Shown here in pieces: positions 24,791 through 36,700 of a DNA stretch of 64,000 nt. The notes under the pieces were generated by a model, which was not told where the DNA came from, did no database searches, and saw nothing but the letters and a program-made list of their open reading frames with translations. The stretch lies in the NCBI RefSeq assembly GCF_020740795.1, contig NC_067283.1, forward strand, positions 45,745,659-45,809,658, read 5' to 3'. A program made the position numbers and the translations under genes. The DNA comes from Apus apus (taxonomy: Eukaryota > Chordata > Aves > Apodiformes > Apodidae). Position 1 is the stretch's first letter, and each line of letters starts with the position of its first letter.

Positions 24791-27700
24791 AACATACCTA
24801 CACAACTCGCATTTAGCAGACCTCTGCCTCTGTAGGCTTCCTGCCGGGCTGGGCTCACCTTGGTGCAGCAGATCAGTTTGTCACTGCTCCTACCTCATAG
24901 CCACTGCTGGAGTTGAAGTACCCAAGCAAATCTCTCTGTCTTGACTTCCAAAGGCCTTCTCTCTCTCTTTTAATGCTATTTAATTTAATTCTAGGAAGAA
25001 TAGGAATTGAATAGGAATTATATGCTATGAAGAATAAATTGCCTGCTGTAAACTCTGGATGGAATTCAGAAGCATGCTCCATGGGAATATGTCCTTTGAC
25101 AATAAGAGTATGTTTGTCATCAAACCCCTAAAGATGCAGAATGTCCTGTTTTCTCAGCAACTAATAAAAGTGATGAACTTTATCTTCAATGTCCAATTCA
25201 TATCTTTTCCGTTCTAAAATAGACTGCAGCAAAGCAATAGAAAATAATTTATTTGGTAGGTCCATGCTATATTCAATACTAGCATTTCCTGAAGAGTCTT
25301 CAAGTAATAGTACCTTACATTCATACTGAATGCTTGAAAAGAAGGAAGCTGGGAACAATGGATGTCCTAATTGAGTGAAGTCAGACAAACATCTAATTAC
25401 TGGCCTGCAGGTTTTCAGACAGCTGTTGTTTGACCCATGAAGCCATTGAAAAGTCATCCCCTCATCTAGCAAATTTCACTGGTAGGGGCAGGAGCCTTTT
25501 CTGAACCCTAGAAATAGCACATATAACACCTTTGTTAAACTAGTTTCCATGGTAACAATTTCATGTCATTGAACATCATTAGAGACTGTAAGAAATACGA
25601 ACTTTTCAGTTAGCTTGTCTTTAGGGTTTTATTGAGCTCCCTTTCTGAATAACTGTTCTCCTGGCAGGTAAGACTCAGGGCAAAACAACTGATGCAGGAG
25701 GTGGACTGCTTTGCTCCTGTGTTATTAGCAGCCCTTTGCTTTGATTTTTCAGCTCAAGATTTCAGAACAAACTCTGTAAATATGAGTAGGCATGGAAACG
25801 TGGCACAGATATTTCCGTCTCTAACACAAAAATAAGGGCACTAAAGATGACTGCAGTTAAGTACCTTCTCCAGAGAATGAAAAAGGAAAGTATGAGGAAG
25901 CTGAGTGAGAAATTGCGTGCTGTGTTGACTTGACTCCCCCATTTAGCATCCTTGCCAGAACACTACTGTTACACTTCATGTTTAAGCTGGATAAAACCAC
26001 TGTCAGGTTCCTTTGCCACTGGCCCCTCTGGCACAACAGAAAAGATGAAAACCCTGACAAATCTTGACATACCTGAGTAGCTTAGCTCTTCTTATGGGAA
26101 GATCTAGCAGTAAAAAGAAGCAGGAAAATCAGCAGTTGCCTGTGATTTTCTCTGTGCACAAGGTTATTATATTTAGCTTGCATAATTAACATTTGTTTTC
26201 TTACCCACAAATCTTTCATGTACTACAGTCTCCTCTCATGGGCAATGTTTGTCTTTTCTCCTGCTAGGGCAGGATTGCAGCCCCAGAAATGGGGGCAAGC
26301 CATGTCTTCACTCTGGCTCTAAAAGTACCCTGGTTCTAGGTAAGGCTTTTCCAGCAGCCTGAAGCTCTTCTATGTCATGTTACCTGTAGGGACTTCTACA
26401 GCACTGAGGAAAGGCCCTTGGAAACTACTCCTGGGAGCAGAAGGCAGTAAGAAGTACCCTGAGGCCGTGCTGCTTTGGTTTTCCAGGCACTGGACCTGGC
26501 TCAAAGATTTAATTACTACCTTTTCCACTGCATGGCACAGCCACAGCAAGCTGGAAAAGGTCCTTCAGAGAGAGAGGAGGACTGGGGAATAAATGTCTGT
26601 GCTTTTTTTGGGTCAGAACCAAACCCACAGATCAAAATATTTTGCATTCAGGGAAATGCAGATATGACTGCAGGCAGCCCTTGTTACTCTAGAGTGTTAG
26701 GTTGGAGTGTCGACTATATCCAGAGGGTGTAGAAAGTAGATTTCAAAAGACAAATGGTTCACCAGCTGAGTGATATAGTCAAGATGCTACCATCCTATGA
26801 CAAACAGCAAATTGCCACTCCTGTCAGAAAGATGCCTGCACAGAAATCAAAGGAAGGAAAAGGGTTTCATTTTTTCCTGGGGAAAAGCTGCTTGAGGGGG
26901 CAATCAATAATGCACTGTATTACTATAGGATTATAATACAATACAGACACATCCATTTTGGACTGACCCAAAATCAAACATTCTTTTTCACACCAAAAGA
27001 AGCAGCTGTGCAACTGTGTTTCATGTTAAATGATATAATTTACAGAGCGTTTCACAGAGGCCTTTGGCAGCTTCTGCTGCAGCCTGAGCAGGAGGAGATT
27101 GGACACAGCTGGGAGGGAGCAAGAGGAAGGTGACATTCCCATTTCTTTAAAACATTTCCAAAATTGTTTATAGCCAGGCACAGGATCACTCTTTTTATTC
27201 TGGACACTGGAGACTGGTGTGGTCATGACATATCTTACCCTTTCCCACAGAAGCCCAGCATTTGGGGAATGCACCCTTGATATGGGAGGGCAAAGTTGGA
27301 CTTCCTCATCTCTGAGGTCACTGCTGCAGATCCAAAACACATTTATTTAAAAACACACTCAAATACTTGAAAGTGCAGTGAGCCACCAACTCCATATCCT
27401 GATGGTGACCAGCTCAGTGGGTGTAGGGCAGGTGGGTTCCAGTTTCTAGTTCACTGAGCAGTAAGATATGGATATACCCAGACCAATCTAGTGAAGGAAC
27501 TGACACCACCAAGTGTTTTCCTCTACTTTCTTTAGCTTTACAATGCTACAGCAGAATGAAACACCAAAACCTTCAAGTCATATAATCTGGCATTTTCTAA
27601 ATACTCATTTCTGCCTGAACTATTCAATAAATTCAACATGAAACTTAACTAAGCATAACGGCTTGTAAGATGTCTCTCACTGACAAAAATATTATTTGCC

Positions 27701-30464
27701 TCAAAAATTAAGTTAGGCACCTACTAGCTTTGAACGAGGCGTGAAAAGTCTGTTACATTATCACTCTGGAATGTAAATTTCTCAAAAAAAGAAAAAAGAA
27801 ATATAAAAGAATAATTCAACATTATGTGTTAATTTTTAAAAATAAAATTTACCTGCAGGGCTGAAAGGACATCCAGGAGCTTTGAAATGAGGGAAACCTC
27901 AGCCACAATTCTACATCCAGCTTTTTTTAGCTGAGCCCTGGATATTACCCCAGGCCCTGGTTCTCCCACTCTTTGGGGCAGTCCAAGCCTCCTTCCCTGG
28001 CTGTGTCTGCCTGACGGAGCTGTCTGGAGCTGCATGCAGCAGAGATCCAGGGTGTCCTGGCTATGAATTAGGCTCCTTCACAGGCTGCAACACTGCTTGC
28101 CCAGAGGCTGATTGGCTGAGCTGATAGAAAACCAAGATGAAATAATATGCACAAAACTTTTTGTTTCAATTAACAAAACGTTTTCCATGTAACTTGTTTA
28201 CAATGACCTTTTAAAATGAATTCAGCCTTCTTGGCACATGTATTATCAGTGAGAAAACATCCTTCCCTTTAAGCATGCCCATGATATTTTCTTTCCCATT
28301 TTTGCTTTCTCTGCTTCACTCTCTTTCAAACCTTATCAACCATCCTATATTCCTCCTTTTTCAGTAAATCCCCAATACAAACAGAAATGTGCCTCATTCC
28401 TTTGGTACAACTAAGGACCCTACCATATACATGGGCATGAACTACAGTGTCATTCAACACTGACACTTATTTCAGATGAAAAAGTCATGCAAAGCAGGAG
28501 AGGGTAAGTGGACCTTTCTCTGTTGCCATTTAAAATTATATACATTATGTTGGATGCATTTCTTTTTAAAAATTCAGTGTCCTTGCTGAGTCCTAAAAAT
28601 TACTGTCCCGACTGCCTTTCTATTTTAAGGAAATTAAAAGCTGTGACTTAGGCTCATCTCTATCAACATCTCAAATAATTCTTTAATGAAGAGAACAAGG
28701 ATCTTGTCTCTTTGTTTTCACACAGGCTTCAGTTCAAAGCAGCTTGCTTGAGGATAGCATTTAATTGACCTCAGTGATGGAGCACTTCCAAGCTGCCTCT
28801 TGCCTAGCAACAACCGCCAGGTAGAGAAGCTTTAATAACTGCTGAGATTTAGAAACCAGAGAATGCTACTGTGAAGCAATGGTGGCTTCTCTGCAGCACC
28901 TAAGTGAGCTATTAGTGCTGTCTGGCTCCCCTAATACAACCTTAGACCAGGGTGGCTGTTTCAAAAATCCTGAGCCCTTGCATTTCTCTGGCTACCCAAC
29001 ACAGCTGCACTCCCAGGCCTTAGCAGCAGGATAGTTAGTCCAAGCCTCTTAGAGAGACATGTTTTTCAGCATGTCTAGCTCAAGTCTGGAGTAGCTGGCC
29101 GTGAGATTTCAAGGGGAATTACATATTATTTTGAAGCATGTTCCTCTTTAATTTAATTTGAGACAAAAACAGAGGAGCAGACTTTTGATCTCTGCTGCCT
29201 GAGAGAGTTTGCAGTGACATTATGGACAGCACTTGGATCACTCTCCATTTACACCAGCTGAGAGTTGAACCTGGCCTGCAGCCATGCCAGTAGGTCTCGT
29301 GGGACCTTATCTACACTGTTTTAAAAACCTGTTTCTTAAGGAAAACAAAGGCAGTTCCCTTAATCTGAAATTCATAATGTTTGCAGTAATCCAGCCACCC
29401 AAAAGCATTTAACTCCCCCACGCCAAGTATAACTCCATTAGAAAGGCAGCAGAGAGTCTTTTCCTGGTGCCTTGCTGCTCTATGAGAAAGACCAGCCCTG
29501 TTTTCTTCAGGAGAAGGCACAGAGCCTGTAGTTCATGTATACCTCACCAAGAAGGGATGGCTGAGAGGAAGACTGGACTTGGGCTGGGGGATTCAGTCCC
29601 CACACAGGTTTCCTGCCTGAACTTGCGCATTGCTTTGCTTCTGCTCCCTATCTGCCAGATGGGATTGTTGCTCTGGCACCACAGGGATGAGAGCCAGGCA
29701 AGAGCCTGTAGGAAGAGAAAAGCTTTCTGCTCTTCTATGCCTGCACTGGTAACAAAAAGGCTGCTGGTGTTGGTGGCTTTTTGATGTGGAAATTGTGAGA
29801 CCTGAAATGACCTGAGACTCCCTGCTTTTTTGTCTTAACAAAAGTAACCTAACAAAGAGTAGAGCCAGTTTATATCTAACAGCCTTGATCTGTGAACATA
29901 AATCCAGGTTCTCTGCGGGGGTTAGGTTTATCACTTCACATTAATGTTCCTGCTGCTCCCCAATAATACCTTTCATTGTGTGTTGTTTTTCTCCTTTCTT
30001 CCCCTTCTCCCTCAGTTCCCTATTTCTCTTCTACTGCTCCTGCTTTTCTTTTCTTCCACCCTTAATTTCACTGAGTTTTTTATAGCAAGGCTAGCTGGTA
30101 AAGTCACACCCTTTTTTCACACACTGTGACACCTGCTTTGTGCTCACATTTGAACCCAAATTTATTTTTCCCTTCCCACCTCTAGGTGGTTGAAATAAGC
30201 ATTAAATACACTGAGGAGCACATTTCTAACGGGTAAGGAAGGGAGGATAAGGAAAATCAATAGCCCCAGGACTCCCAAAGGTACTGGGAGCAGGTGCTGC
30301 TCCTTTCCCCCAGCACAGAGCCTGTTTTCCAACCCTGCGACTGGGCTTACGCTGATGTGACCGTGTCTATATTCACACTGTAGTCAACATCCACCTCCTG
30401 GCTATATTTTAAATTGGATTAGGTCGTGAGCTTCCTTCTCACTTTACAATCAACATGAGCAAAT
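24791..30464. other. Intergenic DNA, no gene seen
   Basis: AT-rich, with no coding exon, RNA gene or repeat that I can name. One FOX-like TGTTTAC followed closely by a nuclear-receptor-type TGACCTT lies at 28195-28210; single motifs like this are common by chance. Confidence 0.5.
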
Positions 30465-30775
30465 GCCTTGTTTGTCAAAGCAATCTGAGCAATGCGTAAC
30501 GGAACACACTGGAACAACGGTAACGGTGGAATAGGTGCGTTGCAATAATGGGAAATCTCTTCTGCTGAAAGCTTCCGTCAGGACTATTATCTAGAGATCT
30601 GCTAACCCTGGAATTGTTCCTTCAGCACAAGCACCTTCTCCAGAAAAATAAATAAAGGCCCTAGCGGTCTAGAGACTCTGCCTCGGGCTCATCTTCCCTG
30701 GATTACCGCGGAGGTCACTCCTAGTCTGTCTTGGTTGCCAAGTGGACCACTAAAAGAAGCAATACCTGAATATTA
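30465..30775 (+). mobile_element. Possible solo LTR-like fragment of an endogenous retrovirus
   Basis: A compact block rich in CpG interrupts a long CpG-poor region. It has a layout like a retroviral LTR: an upstream part with repeated GTAACGG-type motifs (around 30495-30530), overlapping AATAAA signals at 30647-30656, then a GC-richer stretch with several CpGs (30661-30715) resembling an R-U5 region, ending around a TTGCCA. No gag, pol or env frame adjoins it. I could not define a target-site duplication or exact ends, and the family is unidentified. Alternative: an unrelated CpG-rich element such as a small enhancer or an old exon. Confidence 0.35.
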
Positions 30776-33700
30776 TCACAGAAATGTCCTTGGGTTTATC
30801 TACTTGAACAAGCATTGAGCCTTTCTTGATAGAGCTTTGGCACTCACAACAACAAATGCAAAACCAATAATGAGCCAAAATGCAAAAAACTGGAAAAACT
30901 AACAGCAGGACAGTCAGACTTGCAAAGGAGATGATGAAGAGGCTTGCAAGGCTGTCCTACTTTTTCCCCATGATTAAACCCAGGAGGCACCTTATTTACA
31001 CTGGAAAGGCAACATGTAGTGAATAATAGTTGGAGGAGGTGGAATCAGAGAGGAAATGCTTTATCAAACAGGTATTTAAGTGTGTTAGGAAAAGGGAAAA
31101 CAAAGGCTGGGCAGGTGAGTAATATCTGTGGCAAAGCAAAAACCTGCAGGGAATGAAAGACATGGAGGAAGCCAGGAGAGAGCTCTGCCCTGGTGGGGAC
31201 GGAGAAACTGAAGTCAGGGCTACAGCTCAGCACCCCGTGGCCCTTGCTTAAAATCCTGGCTCAAACGTAAAGTGCTGGCCAGCCACTGAGCTGGTAGTTT
31301 TGGCAGTAGATTGCACAAACCATGTGAAGAGCAATTATTTTAGCCCTGGTTTGTGTGTTGCCATGGTTAGTATAGGCCTGAGGACAGCTGGAACAGGTTC
31401 TAGCAGAGGAGCAGTACAGCAGGAGGTACCATGCTGGTAAGTTGTCCCCAAGCCTGAACCTGTAAATCAATGAAATTAGAATGATTTTGTAGCTACCCTA
31501 GCTCTTTCAGAGCAGCAAAGCCTCCCACCACATCAGCAAGTCACAATAGGGCAATGCACGTTGCTGCTCTGAGCATGATTTTGAGGAGAAGCTCCTCAGG
31601 TAAAGGGTTTTTTGGCATGTGGAGGGACGGTTTCCCTATCTGCCATATCTGTAGATTTCACACCAAAACAGTTTTTGATCGTATAGTTTTGGGGTGATAC
31701 TATGATAATATTATATTTGGGCTATTTTATTTTTTAGTAACATTAAGCATCTAAGTGATATAAAATCACACTGGAAGTTCTCACAAAAAACAAGGGTTAA
31801 TGGCAGTAAATTATGCTTCAACTTTTAGGAAACCCTAACCCTTAGGTTCTGAGGCACTGCTGCTGCTATGACATGCCCAGGAGCTTTGTGCCATGATGAG
31901 AAGGAATTTTATTGAGGACTGATACAACACTGAAGAGCTACTGTCTCTTGAAGACAACAGAGATCTTGGGAAGGTGGGTACCCTTCTCCCTCTGATAAAG
32001 ACTGCATGCTGCTGCTAAAGAAATGCTGCAAAGTAAGAGCAAAGTAACCATCTGCTAAAAGGAGCCAGGCCTAGATCAATCTGCCTGAAGTCAAAAGAAA
32101 AACTCACATTAAAGCAGGTCATTGTGGTCTGGCCACACAGTACAAGGAAAGTAATTTTTATTTCTCATTACAGCTGTGGACTGGCTAAAGAAGCTCTTAA
32201 ATGCCTATCTGCAGTACAAAAGTATGTTGTTTATCTGCTGGGAATGCATTAGAGAAAGGAAGATGCCAGAATTTGGAAGGAATAATTTCTTTTGTATAGC
32301 AATCCAATGCAGAGACCTCGACACATCAGCTGCACTTGAAGAACTGGGAAGAGATGTTAAAATAAACAATCCACAAGCCAATATCAATTTAAATTTTAAA
32401 TACATTCACTCTAGATGTGCTGTCATGCCTTTTGTGTTCATTTCCTTGCAGATATGGGGAAGTCACGGTTTCCAAGTTCAAATAAACTTGGAAGAGACTT
32501 TTCAAAGTTTTTATTCTTGACTGTTCAAAAAAACGAGCATTTCATTCATGTTTATGAACGTTTGTACTGGAAGTGACTGCAGATTTATTCAGCCAGGGAA
32601 TTAAAATTACATCACTGGATGTATTTGACCAGCCACTAGGAAACAACGTGCATATTAACAAATGTGAATAATTATTTAAAATTAACATTCAATCTACGGA
32701 GCAGTAGGATCATTAAGATGTATCAAATAAACTTAACTAAGGAATAAATTCAAAAGAAATTTGTGATCCTCTGGCAGTTATTATATGAATGGGAAAAAAA
32801 GACTGCATTAATTGTATAAATTATTCATTTTTCATTATTTGCCTGGCTGCAGTAAGCATTGATAATATTCTGTCTCAGGGAGGAAGGAACAATGACAAAC
32901 AAATTGTGGTTATTCTCCTTACAATGGCAAAATAAACAAAACTGCAGAACGAGCTGCAAAGTTTGGGAGCATTTCTAAGTGCTTTGGGGAGATTTTGTTG
33001 CTCGTTGCTTTTTTCTTCTGATTTTCTTTCTACCCTTCTACACAGCACTACTGAGTCTTCCTAGCAGACATGTGTTTTGAAAACTTGACTGATTAAAGTA
33101 TTGGTTGGAAGAAGAATTACACAAAATAAAGCAAGCTTTGATCCATGGAAAGGTTAGATGATAAATGGCAAATATACTCTCTACAGAAGGTGTGTGTGTG
33201 TGGCTGCAAATGACACTTGCAGCAGCCTGGGGAGCTGTTTTGATCCTCAGAAATGTGCCAGTAGAATCTCTGTGTGCTTTGAGGATCCAAGAGCGTGCAG
33301 AAAAAATAAATTAATATTCTTCTACTTCTCAAGGTGTAACCTGCTGCTTTTGGTAGCTGCCAGTATGCAGCAGTGGTGCCCAAGATTCTAAGAGCTCATT
33401 CCTGGTGCAGGTGTTGAGGGCAGAGGGCAGCAGGGATGGTGTTCTTGCAAATGCCAGAAGATCATTCTCCTGTTTTCTCCCCACAGGGATGGGCAAAGCT
33501 ACTTGCCTTCATCATCAGGCAAGACAGAACTGCAGGTCTGCTGCTGGGACTTTCTCTGGCATTTGCTTTGAGATCTGGCTGAATGAAATTTTCAGGTAAG
33601 ACAAACTTTTGTCAAAAGTGTTTGTTTGGCTTCTTTAGCCTGAGAGACTGTCAGAAACATCTTACCTTGACTTATGACAGCCCTGCCCTATCTCCTCCCT

Positions 33701-36700
33701 TGTTCCTTTTCTCAGGTCGCCTCTAGAGCTTGCTGCCATAAGTTTGTTGGCTCAACAAACTGGTGCACCTGAAAACTGGTTTATTTCTTCTGTTTTTGAA
33801 GGGTCAGTTTTCAGTTGGATTAGTGAGCCAACTGTGAAACTAGATCCTCAGGCTTGATGTCCTGCTGCTGAGGACAGGGCAGTGCTTTGAAGGAACTGCA
33901 TCAGCCTGCCTGCAACCAAAGAGCCATGGAAAATGTGAGTTCCTGGGCTCTGTGCAGTCACTCTCCTGGGAACATGAAGCAGTTGTACAAAGTAACTGGC
34001 AGCCTTCTAATGGACTTCTGCTATCTGCAGCAAAACCAGTAAGGACATTAATTTCACTATGTGGCATCAGCAACAGAAGCCAAGGAGCTTTCAGACTGCT
34101 GGAAATCTTGGAAAACCTTGGGCAGACACACTGACCCCACCCTATTTCTTGTTCTTGCTCTAAAGCATGTAAACAGCAGAGCTTCTGTGGGAGGGTGAGC
34201 TCATGATGTTTTTTTAGAGGTAATAAAACGATGAGTTTATTGAATCAGTTAGATCAATTTGGCTAGAATGTAGTTACAGAATTCAGGTTGAAGTAGGTAG
34301 TTGGCATGAAAAATTCCAGCACAAAGAGTATGATAAGGTTACAAACAATAGAATACAATTTTAGAGAGAGAAGCATCAGACAGTCTTAACCAGAGGTACC
34401 ATTTCCAATCTATAATAGCCCATTAAATACCACATATGGTATTATGGGTGCCTCCTGTGGTGCAGAGCTGTTTTCTTGGATGATGATGATGATTTCTTTG
34501 CTGTACAGTTATATCTTCAGATATTCAGCAGGGAATTTTGTTATAGAAACACTATTCTTCTGTACAAGAAATATGCCCCTGGCAGATTCAGCATTCGTTT
34601 ATAATACCTGTAGAAGACTTTTCACTTCTGCAAAGGAACATATGTCCCACTGAACTGTTGGGCACTAATGCTTTTTTCTACTCACAGCTGTTGTCTAATG
34701 AGAAATAGGAAACTGGCTTTCCATTTAGGATAGTCTCCCTCCAAAATGAACAAGCCATCACTTCATGTAAGTTGTTGTTCTGCTGAAATCAACTGAGGGC
34801 CACTCAGTCTCCACACAGTGAATGTGGCATTTGGCAGAGCAATCAGCCTGAATCACCCCGACAGTCTCTCTTCCCTTCCAGGAAACCTGCTGGCCTCACC
34901 TGTTTCACAGGGACATTGTACAAGGAATCACTGCATAATCAGGCAGTGCCACTGACACAAAAAGATGCTGTAAGCTGCAACATTTTGTGGATCTCACAAA
35001 AGAAAAGCCACCTGACAGCATAAAGATATTAAAAAGTATTTTAGGAGGCAATTAGCACCTGTGTACCAAATGCTCCCAAGTGGCTGTGCTTTAGGAACAC
35101 TCACTAGGAATTTTAGCTAAGTCTGCATCCCAGATCTAAACCCAGGGAATTTATTTTTTTTTTAACAAATGCTGCATTCTGCCAGGAAGGAGGGAACAGC
35201 AGAGATGTCTCACCTCCTTGTTTGTCCCCACAAACACACACCAAAGGCCTCTCCTGAGCCCCATTGTTCTCTCTGGTGACTCAAGGATGCAACACCTCCG
35301 CAGGACATTGGCCATAACCCCCATTTTGCATGCATTGCAGAATCAAATGTGTTGAAGTTAAGAAAGTTTAAGCAACTCAGCAGGAGGTAGGTATATATAT
35401 CGTGCCATGATCTGCCCATAGCCTCTTGCTGACAGAGGGCCGGGGGTTCCAGCAGGGGATAGGTTTGTGCATGATCTCTCAGCAGTCATGACATTTGCCT
35501 TAGGCTGACTCTACCTGTGCAGAACAGCAGGAATATTTGACGGCATAAAGGAGAAGTCAAATGAATTCAAGCAAGGAAGATAATGTAATTCAAAGCACAC
35601 ATCAAGAGCTAACACTATATCCTGTTACAGAATTAAATGGAGGCATCCTGCAGCTACTTTTCTCAAAGTATTTCTCTGAGATAGAGGATGTGAATTAATG
35701 TTTGCTAAATGAGCCAACTGATTTTTACAATTAAATCAGATGCAGTGTCCTAGAGAATACGTTCTCTCTCCTGTTTTATGTACAGCTTTGTTAGGAAGAA
35801 GGTAGCAGCCTGAGTCTGTAAGGGCTCATTTGAGAGGGCTCGGTGCCCTCTGCTGAGCTGGAATGCACAAGCAGTGATCAGGAAAGAAAAAGATGTGGAG
35901 CCTTTTCAGATAGAAGGATCTTACATTGCCTGCCATCATAATCCAATAAATTGGGTATTTGTAAAGCAGTTTTTCACCTGGGCTGTGTTTCTCCTAGGGA
36001 TTGGATAAGCCTTTGTAGTATAAAGTAGATGTTTTCTGAAGTCCAGCTTTAAAATCCTAGGAGATAAGTTCTCTTTTACTGGAAACATTTGCTCTTGGAA
36101 AAGCTGGCATCTTTGCCAGGTAAATGCATTCTGATTTGCAGATCCCACAGTATTTGTATAATCACCACAGGCAACGTGTGGCAATTATCTTCTGAGAAAC
36201 GATGATTTTCTAGTAATTACCACTACTGTGCCTTTCACCTGAGTTTTAGTCTTTAATGTGCAAGCCTGGGGATTTGTACATGTATTGCCTCTGTGGCAGA
36301 GTACAGCAGATGATCTGTGGACATGAAAACAGAGTTAGACCTCGCCCCCAGGCTGTATGTTCTCGGTATTAACAGGTTCTACAGGAAGTTTCTGCTGCTC
36401 CGTGCCCTTTCAGCATCCAGACTATCTGTCTTCTGGGTGGAGTTTCAGCTCGTCTGAGACCAAACTCCTCTTCCCAGAGGGCAAAGCAGCCTTTTCTCCA
36501 GCTGCTTTTGAACACAAGAGACCTACTGCAGTCTATAACTTCAACTGAAATTAAAATTTCTCACACCTACACAATCTCCATCACCACAGCATCAGAGAAC
36601 ACCCCCACCACCCCCACTTTTGAGTGCATTTAAAGTTTCTGGCACTGATGACAAAGGTGTTGCTGTTTCTCCTTGTTAAGCATTGGGCAACTGAGGCACA

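Noticed and set aside
28195..28210. FOX-like TGTTTAC next to TGACCTT as an enhancer
   Set aside because: Two short motifs side by side are common by chance and there is no wider cluster here.
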